From assembly GCA_018062425.1 (NCBI GenBank), contig JAGOSH010000004.1:1-41289 (forward strand): 41,289 bases of DNA, read 5' to 3'. Shown here one piece after another: positions 24,882-35,714 of the stretch. A program made the position numbers and the translations under genes. Position 1 is the stretch's first letter. Every line of letters begins with the position of its first letter. The notes below the pieces were generated by a model, which did no database searches, was not told the origin of the DNA, and was given only the letters and a program-made list of their open reading frames with translations. Source of the DNA: Minisyncoccota bacterium (GTDB taxonomy: Bacteria; Patescibacteriota; Minisyncoccia; Phycocordibacterales; UBA9973).

Positions 24882-25661
24882 ATGAGTACTCAAATAACAA
24901 CAGAGTTAGTTAAAGAACTTCGTGATAAAACTGGCATCTCCGTTATGCAATGCCGAAAAGCCCTAGAAGAAGCCGAGGGTGACATGGAGAAAGCGATTGC
25001 TATACTGAAGAAAACAAGCGCATCTATTGCCGAGAAAAAAATGGGCCGTGAAGCCAATGACGGTGCTGTTGCTGTAAAAGTAGAAGGCGGTAAGGCTACA
25101 ATGATCGCACTCCACTGCGAAACTGACTTCGTTTCTAAAAATGAGGACTTTACTAATCTTTTGAACACTCTGCTTGAAAAAGCGGTAACATCTGGATCTG
25201 AGGCACTCAAAGCAGAAGCCAAGGACCTGATTGACCCAATAATTCAGAAAACTGGTGAGAAAATCGAGCTAGGAGAAGTTTCTGTTATCTCAGGTGACGT
25301 GCTGGGTACTTATGTACACAGTGGCAAAAAGGCAGTGGTGGTTTCCCTATCCGGTGGCAACGCTGAACTAGCCAAAGACATAGCCATGCATGTAGCTGCT
25401 ATGAGACCAGAGTACATAAAAGACGATGAAGTGAACGCTGAGACCGTGAAAATGATGCACGAGATCTTCGAAAAAGAAGTTGAGAACGTAGACAAACCAG
25501 CAGAAATAAAACAGAAAATGCTCGAAGGCAAGATAGCTACATATTTCAAAGAGAAAACTTTGATCAACCAACCTTTCATAAAAGACACTGATATCACTAT
25601 CGGCGCGCTGCTCACTAAAAATAGTGCAGAGATCAAAGAGGTTAAAACCTGTTTTATATAA
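24882..25661 (+). CDS. tsf: Elongation factor Ts
   Basis: A 259-aa guanine-nucleotide exchange factor for EF-Tu. The N-terminal UBA-like part TELVKELRDKTGISVMQCRKALEEAEGDMEKA is typical, and the core has the CETDFVSKNEDF motif that contacts EF-Tu. The C-terminal part includes DIAMHVAAMRPEYI and VNQPF-like INQPFIKD, followed by a truncated tail. It lies 17 nt after rpsB in an AT-rich spacer without Shine-Dalgarno sequence. Followed 5 nt later by a small membrane protein gene. Confidence 0.97.
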   Translation: MSTQITTELVKELRDKTGISVMQCRKALEEAEGDMEKAIAILKKTSASIAEKKMGREANDGAVAVKVEGGKATMIALHCETDFVSKNEDFTNLLNTLLEKAVTSGSEALKAEAKDLIDPIIQKTGEKIELGEVSVISGDVLGTYVHSGKKAVVVSLSGGNAELAKDIAMHVAAMRPEYIKDDEVNAETVKMMHEIFEKEVENVDKPAEIKQKMLEGKIATYFKEKTLINQPFIKDTDITIGALLTKNSAEIKEVKTCFI

Positions 25662-25666
25662 ACCCT

Positions 25667-26077
25667 ATGTCTGTTTTTTTGATATTATTTTTAATTTCAA
25701 CTTTTGGTATCGCCCTTCTGGTCGGTCGTAAAATGCTTGTACTCAAAAACACCGAGTACAGCGCACCGAATGATTTTGATTTCTTGATTGAAGTTCCAGA
25801 CCTCAAAGAAGTAAAAACTATTTTGCACCAGAAAAGTCGTCGATACGGATACATAGCCCTGGTTATAACTATCCGAGCTTACGTACTGTCCAGTCATACA
25901 CTGAAACGAAAGAGCGAGACCCTTTGGCAATTCATAAAACGCAGATTAGCAAGGAAGAATAAAGTAAAAGTGGCCCACGAAGAAGCAGAGAATAAGTTCC
26001 TAACGAGGATCTCTGAATACAAGAAAAGAATACATAGGATAAAGGAGAAAATAAAGGAAGAAGAAGGGTTGAATTAG
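25667..26077 (+). CDS. Small membrane protein of unknown function linked to tsf
   Basis: A 136-aa protein with an N-terminal membrane helix (about 1-20), a middle region (LIEVPDLKEVKTILHQKSRRYGYIALVITIRAY) that may include a second weakly hydrophobic stretch, and a very basic, probably helical C-terminal tail (about 95-133). No family recognised. Its start is 5 nt after the tsf stop, so it belongs to the rpsB-tsf operon. A basic cytoplasmic tail next to a membrane anchor could bind RNA or ribosomes, but that is speculation. Confidence 0.75.
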   Translation: MSVFLILFLISTFGIALLVGRKMLVLKNTEYSAPNDFDFLIEVPDLKEVKTILHQKSRRYGYIALVITIRAYVLSSHTLKRKSETLWQFIKRRLARKNKVKVAHEEAENKFLTRISEYKKRIHRIKEKIKEEEGLN

Positions 26078-26106
26078 TTTTGATTTTAGTGTAGTGTGTA
26101 CCGAAA

Positions 26107-26182
26107 GCCGCCTTAGCTCAGTTGGTAGAGCAACGCTTTTGTAAAGCGAAGGTCCTCAGTTCGAATCTGAGAGGCGGCTCCA
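26107..26182 (+). tRNA. tRNA-Thr (anticodon TGT)
   Basis: The cloverleaf is clear: acceptor GCCGCCT with AGGCGGC, D-arm with AGCTCAGTTGGTAGAGC, anticodon stem CGCT/AGCG (the outer pair is an A-A mismatch) with loop TTTGTAA giving TGT at 26140-26142, and T-arm with GTTCGAATC. Discriminator T at 26179 is followed by a genomically encoded CCA (26180-26182). A weak promoter (TTGAAT-N17-TAGTGT) may lie in the end of the preceding gene. The convergent gene ends 8 nt downstream. Confidence 0.97.
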
Positions 26183-26190
26183 AAATAGAT

Positions 26191-26889
26191 TTACTCCCCT
26201 TTCTTTTGCTCCTCGGTTGAGGTGGTGTCTTTAGTTTCTAGGTTGAAACTCTTTTGGATTTTAGCTTCGAGCTCTTCGATTGGTTGGAATCCGGTTAGGA
26301 CTTCGTCGTCGAGTACGAGTGCTGGAAGCTTTGTGTCCTCGATCTTGTAAATACGTAGCATGGCTTCGACAGCAGACAGTTCAGTACTGTAGTCAAAGGA
26401 ATAAACTCGGAGTTCTGGATACTTCTCTCTCAATTTAGATAGGACCAGGCCAGTACGTTCACATTCGCTACAGTTCTCGGCGGTGGTGTAGAAATACAGA
26501 ACGAAGGCGTATTGTTCCCCACAACGAGCGGTTATCTTCTTCATCAATAAATAGTCCTTGATTTGAAGTAAGGCGTAATACTTGCGCAAGAAATCAACTT
26601 CTTTGGTTTGACCTAGGTTCTCTTCTCCCCACTCGAGCTTGTTGCCGAGCTCGGCAAGTTCACCAGAGAGTGCAGAATAGTTTACGTTCTTGCAGGAAAG
26701 TTCTGAAAGAAGTGTATATTGGGTTTCTGAAGACAAGATGTCCAGAGCAATAGTGTTTTGGATATCTCGCAATTCTTTGACCTTTTTGTTACCGAAATAA
26801 CTACTCAAGTAGCTTGCGGTAGCGAAAAGCATCCCAGTGATAATAAAAACTAAAACATATTTTCTCCAATCAAATTTGTTGTTTTCCAT
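26191..26889 (-). CDS. Membrane-anchored thioredoxin-fold protein with CSEC motif
   Basis: A 232-aa protein: one N-terminal transmembrane helix (about 11-31), a helical region (about 35-118), then a thioredoxin-like domain. The segment VLYFYTTAENCSECERTG gives a C-x-x-C pair at 140 and 143 at the right place after a beta strand, and KLPALVLDDEVLTGF supplies the cis-Pro region. Other Cys residues (66 and 123) lie before the motif. An extracytoplasmic thiol-redox role is likely. Start 26889 is preferred to an ATG at 26919, since the latter would overlap the upstream glycosyltransferase; with 26889 the gap is 4 nt and the two form an operon. The acidic C-terminal tail ends EEQKKGE. Confidence 0.75.
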   Translation of the reverse strand: MENNKFDWRKYVLVFIITGMLFATASYLSSYFGNKKVKELRDIQNTIALDILSSETQYTLLSELSCKNVNYSALSGELAELGNKLEWGEENLGQTKEVDFLRKYYALLQIKDYLLMKKITARCGEQYAFVLYFYTTAENCSECERTGLVLSKLREKYPELRVYSFDYSTELSAVEAMLRIYKIEDTKLPALVLDDEVLTGFQPIEELEAKIQKSFNLETKDTTSTEEQKKGE

Positions 26890-26893
26890 AAAA

Positions 26894-28138
26894 TTAACGC
26901 CAACTTGGCTTTTGTGCAAATATTGTATTATACAGGGCCTTCATGAGCCAAAACGGCGCCACGACGCTGTAAATAACGATAAAATATAAAATATTAAGCG
27001 GTGAAAGTCTGCGATCCTCAGACATCCATTTACCAATAATAATCGATGTTATAAGTAATGTGAACAGAATAACCGTGATGAACAAGAGGACGCCAGTATT
27101 AAAGAAGTATAGATCAAAGTTGTAGGCACTTTCTGGCAAATAGATACCAGTTGTTTGAAGTGCCAATATTTTAGATTGAGCGCTTACACTAAACTGATTA
27201 ATCATTCTTCCAAAAAGATAGGTGGCAGAAATTATAGACACGATACCGGCCGGCACTGTGAAAAACGAAAAGTGTCCGTATTTCTTTTTAAAGAGCAACC
27301 TGCGGTAATCAATCGTATTGTTGATAAAACCATAAATCCAACGTACTCGTTGTTTAAAAAGTTTCTTGACGGTTTTGGGCGTGTTGGTATATATGTAGGC
27401 ATCGTTACATTGTTCGATTTTGTATCCATTCTTTTGCATTCGGTAGGCAATCTCCATGTCTTCGGTGTTGTGTGCTTTGCGATATGGACCCAAGTCGTCG
27501 AAAACTTTCTTTTTGAAAACAGTCAGTGGGCCTGGGGTCACATGAATCGCTCCCAAGAAACCTAGCATCTTTTTGATGTATACCGACATGTCGTATTCGG
27601 CCTTTTGGGCTTTTTGGATTAGACTCTGAGGTGATTCTACGATAACCGAAGGAGACACTGCCATCACATCTGGAGTAGCCTCAAAATATGACATGATGCG
27701 TATCAAAGACTCCGGATCGGCAAAAGAGTCCGCGTCGAGACAAGCTACGAATTCTGAGGTAGTTTCTTTGAGCCCTAAATTGAGAGCAGTGTGCTTGCCA
27801 CCATTTTCTTTGGTGAAAGTACGAACATTCTCGTATTTGTTAAACTGCTGTATAACGCTCCAAGTACTGTCGGTCGAGCCGTCATCTATGACAAAAAGGG
27901 TCAGCTTGTCTTTGGGATAATTCATAGCCAAGAGTGACTCTACGGTTCTAGCAACAGTCTTTTCTTCGTTCCAGCAAGGTACCATGACGGTAACCGTAGG
28001 ATAATGCCCAAGCTTTATTTGGCCCTTTCGAATGACTATCTTCTTCCTGTTTTCGATGAAGGTAACGAGCAAAAACACCTGTACATATAAGGATAAAAAT
28101 AGAAATACATAAAATAATGAGTTTAGGACCGCGGACAT
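26894..28138 (-). CDS. Membrane glycosyltransferase, family 2 (processive type)
   Basis: A 414-aa protein: N-terminal transmembrane helix (about 8-28), a GT-A catalytic domain and about three C-terminal transmembrane segments (about 282-302, 340-362 and 385-405). Motifs include VTVMVPCWNEEKTV, VIDDGSTDST, the metal-binding CLDADS, TEDMEIAYRM (acid/base region) and the QxxRW-type QRVRW. This layout fits beta-glycan synthases such as PgaC/IcaA (poly-N-acetylglucosamine) and cellulose or hyaluronan synthases, but the substrate cannot be read from sequence. A TGC-TAAAAT box lies 12 nt before the ATG (very short leader). The thioredoxin-fold gene follows by 4 nt. Confidence 0.87.
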   Translation of the reverse strand: MSAVLNSLFYVFLFLSLYVQVFLLVTFIENRKKIVIRKGQIKLGHYPTVTVMVPCWNEEKTVARTVESLLAMNYPKDKLTLFVIDDGSTDSTWSVIQQFNKYENVRTFTKENGGKHTALNLGLKETTSEFVACLDADSFADPESLIRIMSYFEATPDVMAVSPSVIVESPQSLIQKAQKAEYDMSVYIKKMLGFLGAIHVTPGPLTVFKKKVFDDLGPYRKAHNTEDMEIAYRMQKNGYKIEQCNDAYIYTNTPKTVKKLFKQRVRWIYGFINNTIDYRRLLFKKKYGHFSFFTVPAGIVSIISATYLFGRMINQFSVSAQSKILALQTTGIYLPESAYNFDLYFFNTGVLLFITVILFTLLITSIIIGKWMSEDRRLSPLNILYFIVIYSVVAPFWLMKALYNTIFAQKPSWR

Positions 28139-28150
28139 ATAACAGGGTTA

Positions 28151-28195
28151 ATTTTAGCACTTTTTCGCCCTAAAAACAACCTTCTGTGTTATAAT
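28151..28195. promoter_or_regulatory. Divergent promoters of the glycosyltransferase (-) and DsbA-like gene (+)
   Basis: Minus strand: TGC-TAAAAT with the -10 at 28151-28156, predicting a leader of about 5 nt. Plus strand: TGT-TATAAT with the -10 at 28190-28195, predicting a start near 28202 and a leader of about 45 nt containing a small CCCG/CGGG hairpin (28218-28231). Confidence 0.6.
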
Positions 28196-28246
28196 CTGAT
28201 GATTAGAATTAAATAAACCCGCTCTGACGGGACACAAGTAAATTTT

Positions 28247-28954
28247 ATGGAAAATGATATCATCCCAGAAAAAAAATCGAATGCAAAATTATATACAAGC
28301 TTGCTGTTGATTGTCGTAGTGCTAGTTGTAGGATTTGTGTTATTACGAGGCACAACTCCCCCAGTCAAAGAAAGCGCTGAAGAGACCAATAATGCTTTTG
28401 CCGATATTAATATCAGACCAGTGAGTCCTACGGAACACATATTGGGTGATCCAAATGCAAAAATCATAATTGTCGAATACTCAGACACTGAATGCCCATT
28501 CTGTAAACGATTCCATACAGACATGCAAAAACTAATAGACGGTAATTCTGACGTTGCCTGGGTATACAGACATTTTCCTATAGCCTCACTTCATACTAGA
28601 GCTTTCAATGAATCAGTAGCTATAGAATGTGCAGCCGAGCAAGGTGGTAACGATACTTTCTGGCGTTATACAAACGAGGTCTACGCTAGAACAAATTCTA
28701 ACGACTCACTAGACCCAAAAGAACTTTACAACATCGCATCTGACCTAGAGTTAAACATGCTCGACTTCAAAGTTTGCATCGACACTCAAAAGACAGCAGG
28801 GATTGTTCAGGCTGACATGACAGACGGCAGTAACAACAAAGTCCAAGGCACCCCTACTTCATTCGTATTCAAGAATGGAAAAATCGTCCAAGTCATACCA
28901 GGGGCCTTACCATACGACCAACTTTCAGAGTTTATAGACGGTTTGTTAAAATAA
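28247..28954 (+). CDS. Membrane-anchored DsbA-family thiol oxidoreductase
   Basis: A 235-aa protein: one N-terminal membrane helix (about 15-34), a linker and a DsbA-like thioredoxin domain with helical insertion. The active site is C83-P-F-C86 (SDTECPFCKRFH); VYRHFPIASLH, the AIECAAEQGGNDTFWRYTNEVY region and the cis-Pro GTPTSFVF are typical of this family (Thioredoxin_4 type). It probably introduces or shuffles disulfides in exported proteins, which would suit the Cys-paired Ig repeats at 13845-16868. Single gene with its own promoter and a terminator 17 nt downstream. Confidence 0.92.
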   Translation: MENDIIPEKKSNAKLYTSLLLIVVVLVVGFVLLRGTTPPVKESAEETNNAFADINIRPVSPTEHILGDPNAKIIIVEYSDTECPFCKRFHTDMQKLIDGNSDVAWVYRHFPIASLHTRAFNESVAIECAAEQGGNDTFWRYTNEVYARTNSNDSLDPKELYNIASDLELNMLDFKVCIDTQKTAGIVQADMTDGSNNKVQGTPTSFVFKNGKIVQVIPGALPYDQLSEFIDGLLK

Positions 28955-28970
28955 CAAAACCTCAAAACTA

Positions 28971-28995
28971 AAAAACTCTGCTTAGCGCAGAGTTT
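28971..28995. terminator. Bidirectional rho-independent terminator
   Basis: Stem ACTCTGC/GCAGAGT (28975-28981 with 28987-28993) flanked by A and T runs, between the DsbA-like gene (+) and the convergent rpoD (-). Confidence 0.88.
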
Positions 28996-29008
28996 TTTAG
29001 TTTATGTA

Positions 29009-30283
29009 TTAATCAAAATAATTCTTCAGTCTTGAAATCTTTTCATGATTTCGAAGCTTTTCGTGGACTTTGGCTTCGATCTGGCGAATACGTTCTCGAG
29101 TGACACCGAACTCTTCTCCTACCCGCTCTAGGGTGTGTTGGATCCCGTCAGTGAGTCCGTAACGCATCTCTAGGATCTTGCGCTCCTTTGGATTAAGCTC
29201 GTCTAAGACTTCACGGATTTGGTCAGAAAGTATCCTCCTAGATGAATCTTGGTCAGGACGCAAAATCTTGTCATCAGAAATAAAGTTTTCTAGAGTTGAT
29301 TTGTCGTCATCATCCCCTACTGGTTGTTCTAGAGAAATTGTTTCTTGGGAGATATTTTCGATAACGTGAATTTTCTCGACTGGTATACCCATCTCAGTTG
29401 CGATTTCTTCGGCCAATGGTTCACGACCCAAATCTTGGGACAGTCTTCGGTGAGTTTGTTTGTATTTAGATATTGTCTCCACCATGTGGACCGGAATACG
29501 GATAGTTCGAGACTGGTCAGCGAGTGCACGAGTGATAGACTGTCTAATCCACCAAGTTGCATAGGTCGAGAACTTATAACCCTTGGTCCAGTCGAATTTC
29601 TCTACGGCTTTAAACAACCCGAGGTTACCTTCTTGGATCAAGTCTAGAAGCGACAAATTAGCACTACGTCCTACGTATTTTTTTGCAATAGAAACAACAA
29701 GACGCAGGTTGGCACGAGCTAGCAAGTTCTTTGCTTCCTCATCACCCTTTTCGATACGCTTGGCTAGGTCTCTCTCCTCCGCAGCGTAAATCAGTGGATA
29801 CTGGCCTATTTCTTTCAAATATATTTGGATGGAGTCGTGGGCTGTACCTTTGAGCAAATCTTTTTCATTTAATTCGGCATCCAGGTTAAGCAAGTTTCCA
29901 CCCTCTAGTACATCGATACCCGCAGTCGCGAATTTTTCATATAGTTCGTCAAGAAACAAAATATTGTTTTCAATGTCAGGAAAAGTCTTCAGAATTTCGT
30001 CATAGGTTATGAAGCCTCGCTTTTTACCTTTCTCGAGCAACTCATCAGACTTTATGCGCAATTCTTCCCCTTTGCGTTCGACAGATGAAAGCTTTTTGGG
30101 TTTTTCTGCTTTGGCTGGCTTGGTGACCTTAGGCTTTATTGCTTTTGCCTTGCTCAACACCTTTGTTTTAGGTTTTGTAGCTGGCTTGGCTTTTGCCTTT
30201 GGTTTTAGGTTAGCCTGCTTTGTCGCCTTTGGCTTTGGGGCAACCTTTTTATTTACTTTTACTGCTTTCTTTTTGTTTTTCAT
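29009..30283 (-). CDS. rpoD: Primary sigma factor (sigma-70) with lysine-rich N-terminal tail
   Basis: A 424-aa housekeeping sigma factor. Residues 1-64 are a Lys/Ala/Pro tail (26 Lys) resembling histone H1 tails. A short region 1.1-like part (about 65-130) follows. Region 1.2 starts [16 protein letters not shown]; region 2 has [35 protein letters not shown] and [19 protein letters not shown], the -10-recognition helix; region 3 has [11 protein letters not shown]; region 4 ends with [18 protein letters not shown], the -35-recognition helix-turn-helix. It follows dnaG by 22 nt in the rpoB-rpoC-dnaG-rpoD order and ends at a shared terminator. Confidence 0.97.
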   Translation of the reverse strand: MKNKKKAVKVNKKVAPKPKATKQANLKPKAKAKPATKPKTKVLSKAKAIKPKVTKPAKAEKPKKLSSVERKGEELRIKSDELLEKGKKRGFITYDEILKTFPDIENNILFLDELYEKFATAGIDVLEGGNLLNLDAELNEKDLLKGTAHDSIQIYLKEIGQYPLIYAAEERDLAKRIEKGDEEAKNLLARANLRLVVSIAKKYVGRSANLSLLDLIQEGNLGLFKAVEKFDWTKGYKFSTYATWWIRQSITRALADQSRTIRIPVHMVETISKYKQTHRRLSQDLGREPLAEEIATEMGIPVEKIHVIENISQETISLEQPVGDDDDKSTLENFISDDKILRPDQDSSRRILSDQIREVLDELNPKERKILEMRYGLTDGIQHTLERVGEEFGVTRERIRQIEAKVHEKLRNHEKISRLKNYFD

Positions 30284-30305
30284 GCGACTTTTTTTAAATG
30301 ATAAT

Positions 30306-32075
30306 TTACGAACTGCGACTACTTTTAATTTCCTGAATTTTATTGTTTATAATTTGACACTCTTTTAAAATTTCTTCAACTCTTTTTTGGTCCTTGGCCT
30401 CTTCGGCTAAATATAATTCACGCATTTTTCGGGCCAACTCCTCTTTTAAACTTTCTTCTTTTAAATTATTAATTAATTCGATTATGTCTCTTTTTAAATC
30501 AACTCCACCACTGTAGAAAACCTCAGCTTCGTAAACCAGGTCCTCTTTGATTGGTAGAAACCTATCTGTTAATTCGAGTTCGGTCTGATTGGTTGCTTCT
30601 GCAATATCTGTGATGAGTTTTTTTGCATCGATACCAACTTCCTTGGCTCCAGATTGCCAGAAAACTAAACCTAAAAGTCTCCTCAATATGTAATCCTTCT
30701 TTAATACTTCTAGCTGTTCCTTTTCGATGGTCTCGATAGTTTTCTTTTCATGCTCAGAGGACTTGGCTACGATGGTCAGGTCTTCGTTCAAGGTTGCGAT
30801 TGGTATACCAGTAGCTCCACTTATTTTTTTCAAAAAGAATTCTTGATCGATACGGCTACCTAAAATAGAAACATATGGTAGAACTTTTTCTTTCACCGCG
30901 AGGCCTAGCTTTCTGTCTGTTACTGGTATTGTTGCCATTATGCCACCCAAAACGAATTCTACTGTCGGCACAGAGTTCCGGATAATGGCCTTCCAAGCGT
31001 CCTTGCCTTCTTTTGCCACAATGTCTGCTGGATCTTGCCCTTCTGGCAGGTTGGCTATTTTTACATCCATACCTAGCGACATAGCGATCTTGGAAGCTCG
31101 AAGCGCCGCCTTGATTCCAGCATTATCTCCATCAAAAGCAATGACTAAGTTGCTGGAAATCCTACGTAATAATCCTAAGTTTGATACCGCCTCATCTCTC
31201 TCTAACTCTTCGGAAAATGCAGTGCCCGATGTAGCTACAGTATTAGTCCATCCTGCTTGGTGTGACAACAACAAATCTATCTGCCCTTCAACCAATATTG
31301 AGAAGTTGTGCTTTCTGATGGAGATTTTCGCTTTGTCCAATCCATACAAAACTGCAGACTTTTTGAAAATTGCTGTTTCAGGAGAATTTAAGTATTTAGC
31401 AGAATTACCATCGTCTGGGAAAAGTCGTCCAGAGAAAGCTATGACTCTGCCACTAGAATCCATGATTGGAAACATAATGCGTCCACGAAATCGATCATAA
31501 ACTGATTCTTGGCCACTTGCGTTTGTCTTGTCAGATTTTTTGGATAGTCCGGCTTTGTCTATCTCACTCTCGGTAAAGTTTTTACTTCGTAGAAACTGAT
31601 GCAAGTCTCGCCATTCATTTCTGGCATAACCTACTCGGAAACTACTGATAGTCTCGTCTGTGAGTCCGCGAGTTTTTAAATAGTTTAATGGCTCTGGACT
31701 AGCAGCAAAATTTTTTGAGAAAAATTTTGCTGCTACTTCCATTACCTCATAAAGTCTATCTTTTTCTGACTCTGCTCCAGGGTTAGTATATGCTCCGAGG
31801 GACACATGGGCCCGGTCGGCAAGAAGTTTGAGTGAACCTTTAAAATCAAGCCCTTCGAACTCCTCCACAAAGGTGAAAATGTCTCCTTTAGCACCACAGC
31901 CGAAGCAGTAATAACTGCCTCGGTCTGGTGACACAAAGAAAGATGGTGATTTTTCATTATGAAAAGGACACCTGGCTTTTAGATTTGATCCAGCCCTTTC
32001 CAACTTTATATAAGAAGAGACTACTTCTTCTATCCCCAGTCTCTCCTTTATTGTAAGCACAGGAGAGTTCATCAT
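30306..32075 (-). CDS. dnaG: DNA primase
   Basis: A 589-aa primase that makes RNA primers for replication. The zinc-binding domain is C-P-F-H ... C-F-G-C (about residues 37-66, [14 protein letters not shown]). The RNA polymerase domain has [32 protein letters not shown] and SGRLFPDD; the Toprim part has [18 protein letters not shown] and [12 protein letters not shown] with its metal-binding acidic residues. The C-terminal part (about 440-589) is helical and diverged from the DnaB-binding domain of model bacteria. Either of two adjacent ATGs (32075 or 32072) may be used. It starts 5 nt after the rpoC stop. Confidence 0.96.
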   Translation of the reverse strand: MMNSPVLTIKERLGIEEVVSSYIKLERAGSNLKARCPFHNEKSPSFFVSPDRGSYYCFGCGAKGDIFTFVEEFEGLDFKGSLKLLADRAHVSLGAYTNPGAESEKDRLYEVMEVAAKFFSKNFAASPEPLNYLKTRGLTDETISSFRVGYARNEWRDLHQFLRSKNFTESEIDKAGLSKKSDKTNASGQESVYDRFRGRIMFPIMDSSGRVIAFSGRLFPDDGNSAKYLNSPETAIFKKSAVLYGLDKAKISIRKHNFSILVEGQIDLLLSHQAGWTNTVATSGTAFSEELERDEAVSNLGLLRRISSNLVIAFDGDNAGIKAALRASKIAMSLGMDVKIANLPEGQDPADIVAKEGKDAWKAIIRNSVPTVEFVLGGIMATIPVTDRKLGLAVKEKVLPYVSILGSRIDQEFFLKKISGATGIPIATLNEDLTIVAKSSEHEKKTIETIEKEQLEVLKKDYILRRLLGLVFWQSGAKEVGIDAKKLITDIAEATNQTELELTDRFLPIKEDLVYEAEVFYSGGVDLKRDIIELINNLKEESLKEELARKMRELYLAEEAKDQKRVEEILKECQIINNKIQEIKSSRSS

Positions 32076-32080
32076 TTGTT

Positions 32081-35000
32081 TTATTCTTCGCTTGATAGCT
32101 CTTCACTTGAAGCACTATCACCTACAAACATGTTTCGGAAACCAGTACCGGCTGGTATCAGCCTACCGATTATCACATTTTCTTTGAGACCTCGTAGGGT
32201 GTCTGTACCCCCACGAACAGCATTGTCAATCAAGACTCTGTTGGTGTTTTGGAAAGAAGCTGCGGACAACCAACTCTTGGTGCGAAGTGAAACTTCGGTG
32301 ATACCAAGCGCGATGATTTCAGCTTTGGCTATAGTTCCGCTGATTCCCTCTACTCGGTTATTCTCTTCGGCTAGGGATGAACTCTCAACAATGTCTCCTT
32401 GGGAGAAGTTTGTTTCTCCAGCATCTTTGATCTTGCGACGAGAGAACATTTGACGAATGATTATCTCGATGTGTTTTCTAGAAACAGAAGCACTTTGCAA
32501 TTCATAAACTTTATTGATTTCTCGGATGATGTATTCTTCAACCACATCTTTACCTCCGTATTTGAATACTTCGGCAATGTCAGCGGAACCGTCAGTAAGC
32601 AATTCACCTTTCTTGACTGAACTACCGACCTTCACATTCGGAATACGGATGTGTGGTACCAAATACTCGATTTCATTTTTCTTTCCATCTTCTTTTGAAT
32701 CAGAAAGTACTTTGATGATTTTTTCTCGGTTTTCTTTTTCTGTTACTTCGATTACAGTACCGTCAGTTTGTGACACCGCAGCTGGGTTTTTCGGAATACG
32801 CTTTTCAAAGATTTCTTCAACACGAGGCAAACCAGCAGTAATGTCAGTACCTGCCACACCACCTTGGTGGAAAGTTCGGAGGGTAAGCTGAGTTCCAGGT
32901 TCACCGATAGCTTGAGCGGCAATAATACCAACAGCTTCACCTAGATCTACTAATTTGCTGCGACCCAAATCGAGTCCGTAACACATTCGGCAAATACCGT
33001 GATTTGTTTTACATGTGAGCGGAGAGCGAACTAACACTTCTGTAAATCCATGACCTTCGATGTCTCTAGAGTCTTCTTTGGTAACCAAGAATCCTTTCTT
33101 GTACAGAACTTTTCCTTCGCTATCTTTCAAATCAGTTGCTAGCACGCGACCGTAAAGATTCTTTGCCAAAGGAATTTCGATACCAGACACGTTGTCGTGA
33201 GTAGCCATCTTGCCTTCTTTGGTGCCACAATCTTCTTCGGTAACAACTACGTCTTGGGAGACGTCTACCAAACGACGAGTTAGGTAACCTGCTTTTGCGG
33301 TGTTAAGAGCGGTATCAGAAGCACCTTTACGTGCACCGTGAGTAGTAACGAAGTATTCAATCGGAGAAAGACCTTCTTTGTATGATGGAATAATTGGGAA
33401 TTCAAGAATCTTACCTTGGTTGTTTTGGATGAGACCTTTCATACCAGCCATCTGAACCAACTGACCTAACGAACCTCTAGCTTTAGAGATGAACAAGTCA
33501 TACACAGAGCCTCCTTTATCGAGAGTTCCTGGCAAAACTTTTTCGATGTCTTTTTTAGCCTTAGTCCAAACTTCAATAATCTTTTGATATTTTTCTTTGT
33601 CGGAAAGCAAACCTTCTTCCCATTGTGAGCGGATAGCAGACTCTTGTTTGCGACTCTCTTCGATGATGCCTTTCTTTTCCTCTGGAACTTTTACGTTATC
33701 AAGTCCCCAAGTAGTACCGGAAACAGTAGCGTATTTGTAACCGAATTCTTTAATCTTGTCGAGTACGGCTGGAGTAGCGTCGATACCATAGCGAGTCAAC
33801 AGTTCGTCCACTAGACCGGACATGCGACCCTGAGTAATCTCTTCACCAATATAAGCAAAGTCATCAGGTAGGATACTATTGAATAGCAGTCGGCCTACAG
33901 TAGTCTCAAACATTCCCTCATCAAACTTCTTGTATTTTGGTTTATTGGTAGCTAACACCTTTACCTTAGCTCGCAGTGAAATAATTCCGTATTCGTGAGC
34001 CAAGATTGCTGCGTTTGGACTTGAGAAATATTTTCCTTCACCGAATTCACCGTCCATAGATTTGGTCATCCAGAAAGCACCGAGGACCATGTCCTTACTA
34101 GGGTTAGCAATCGGATCACCACTTTGGGGTTTCAAGAGGTTGCGGTTTGAAGCCATGAGCTCGCGAGCTTCCCATTGAGCTTCTTCTGATAGCGGTAAGT
34201 ATACTGCCATCTGGTCACCGTCGAAGTCAGCGTTGAATGCCTGACAAACTAGCGGGTGAACTTGAATAGCATTACCTTCGATCAAAATAGGATTGAAAGC
34301 TTGGATACCTAGTCTGTGTAGAGTCGGTGCACGGTTGAGCAATACGTACTTGCCTTCGATCACGTCTTCGAGCATTGCCCAAACTTCTGGAGTTCGCTCT
34401 TCTATCAATTTGTTAGCACCGCGAATGTTGAAAGCTAATTCAGCTTCAAGGATTTTGGATATTACGAAAGGACGGAAAAGTTCTAGCGCCATGTGTTTTG
34501 GCAAACCACATTGATTTAGTTTTAGCTTAGGACCAACCACGATAACACTACGGCCAGAGTAGTCTACACGCTTACCCAAGAGGTTAGCACGGAACAAACC
34601 TTGTTTTGACTTCAAGTTGTCTGACAAAGATTTAAGTGGTCGCTTTTGAGACTGACTCATAGCAGCTCCGTCATTTTGTCGTGCAATAGAGTTGTCGATC
34701 AGTGCGTCTACTGCTTCTTGGATGATTCTTTTTTCGTTACGCAAGATTACGTCCGGAGCATTTATCTCCTTGAGTTTCTTTAGACGATTGTTTCGGTTGA
34801 TAACGCGTCGGTACAGATCGTTTAGGTCTGAAGTTGCATGTCGGCCACCATCGAGCGCCACCATAGGTCGCAAAACTGGCGGTATAACCGGAATAACAGT
34901 GAGGAACATCCATTCAGGTCTGATGTCTGCGTAAATCATTGAGCGGAGAAGTGAGAGGCGTTTCTGTAACTTTTCTTTCTCAGCACTACCAGCTTTTTCG

Positions 35001-35713
35001 AGCAATGTCTCAGTGTGTACTTTCAACTTACTCAAATCCAAATTTTTGAAAATTGAATGAATAGCTTCAGCACCAATGTTCGCTTCGAAACAAGTACCGT
35101 ATTTCAATGAATAGTGGTGGAAAGATAGTTCGTTGAGAACTTTACCTTCGTAGATTTCGCCTATTTCTTTCTTGGTAACAGACAGCAAATTCTTTAACTT
35201 TTCTCGAGTTTCTTCATCGGCAGAATTCTTGACCTTGTTCTTGTATTCTTTTTCGAGGTCGCTGATTAGACTTTCCTTTTCTTCAGCGTGCACTTTGGTG
35301 ATGATGTATCCTGCAAAGTAGATTACTTTCTCGAGATCAGTAACAGAAATGTTGAGGAGTATGCTCATACGAGATGGCACACCACGGAGGAACCAGATGT
35401 GTGCTACTGGAGTTGCAAGTTCGATGTGACCCATACGTTCACGACGAACGATAGATCGAGTAACCTCGACTCCACATTTTTCACAAATAATATCCTTGTA
35501 ACGAATACGTCGGTATTTACCACAGTAACATTCGTAGTCTTTTTCTGGACCGAAAATTTTCTCATCAAAGAGACCACCACGCTCGGAACGACCAGTACGG
35601 TAGTTGATGGTTTCTGGTTTGGTTACCTCTCCATAAGACCATTCACGGATTTGCTCTGGCGAAGCAAGCCGGAGTGATATTTCGTTGAAATCTGTTGTGT
35701 TTAAAGTTTTCAT
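32081..35713 (-). CDS. rpoC: RNA polymerase beta' subunit
   Basis: A 1210-aa beta' subunit. The N-terminal zinc site is CYCGKY...CEKCG (about residues 61-79). The clamp and rudder region follows, then [14 protein letters not shown] and the catalytic [14 protein letters not shown] that holds the active-site Mg. The second zinc site is spread over CGTKEG and [13 protein letters not shown]. Bridge-helix and trigger-loop segments are present ([39 protein letters not shown]). The C-terminal end has [17 protein letters not shown] and GTGF. It is shorter than the about 1400-aa E. coli subunit and starts 1 nt after rpoB. Confidence 0.98.
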   Translation of the reverse strand: MKTLNTTDFNEISLRLASPEQIREWSYGEVTKPETINYRTGRSERGGLFDEKIFGPEKDYECYCGKYRRIRYKDIICEKCGVEVTRSIVRRERMGHIELATPVAHIWFLRGVPSRMSILLNISVTDLEKVIYFAGYIITKVHAEEKESLISDLEKEYKNKVKNSADEETREKLKNLLSVTKKEIGEIYEGKVLNELSFHHYSLKYGTCFEANIGAEAIHSIFKNLDLSKLKVHTETLLEKAGSAEKEKLQKRLSLLRSMIYADIRPEWMFLTVIPVIPPVLRPMVALDGGRHATSDLNDLYRRVINRNNRLKKLKEINAPDVILRNEKRIIQEAVDALIDNSIARQNDGAAMSQSQKRPLKSLSDNLKSKQGLFRANLLGKRVDYSGRSVIVVGPKLKLNQCGLPKHMALELFRPFVISKILEAELAFNIRGANKLIEERTPEVWAMLEDVIEGKYVLLNRAPTLHRLGIQAFNPILIEGNAIQVHPLVCQAFNADFDGDQMAVYLPLSEEAQWEARELMASNRNLLKPQSGDPIANPSKDMVLGAFWMTKSMDGEFGEGKYFSSPNAAILAHEYGIISLRAKVKVLATNKPKYKKFDEGMFETTVGRLLFNSILPDDFAYIGEEITQGRMSGLVDELLTRYGIDATPAVLDKIKEFGYKYATVSGTTWGLDNVKVPEEKKGIIEESRKQESAIRSQWEEGLLSDKEKYQKIIEVWTKAKKDIEKVLPGTLDKGGSVYDLFISKARGSLGQLVQMAGMKGLIQNNQGKILEFPIIPSYKEGLSPIEYFVTTHGARKGASDTALNTAKAGYLTRRLVDVSQDVVVTEEDCGTKEGKMATHDNVSGIEIPLAKNLYGRVLATDLKDSEGKVLYKKGFLVTKEDSRDIEGHGFTEVLVRSPLTCKTNHGICRMCYGLDLGRSKLVDLGEAVGIIAAQAIGEPGTQLTLRTFHQGGVAGTDITAGLPRVEEIFEKRIPKNPAAVSQTDGTVIEVTEKENREKIIKVLSDSKEDGKKNEIEYLVPHIRIPNVKVGSSVKKGELLTDGSADIAEVFKYGGKDVVEEYIIREINKVYELQSASVSRKHIEIIIRQMFSRRKIKDAGETNFSQGDIVESSSLAEENNRVEGISGTIAKAEIIALGITEVSLRTKSWLSAASFQNTNRVLIDNAVRGGTDTLRGLKENVIIGRLIPAGTGFRNMFVGDSASSEELSSEE

Positions 35714-35714
35714 A

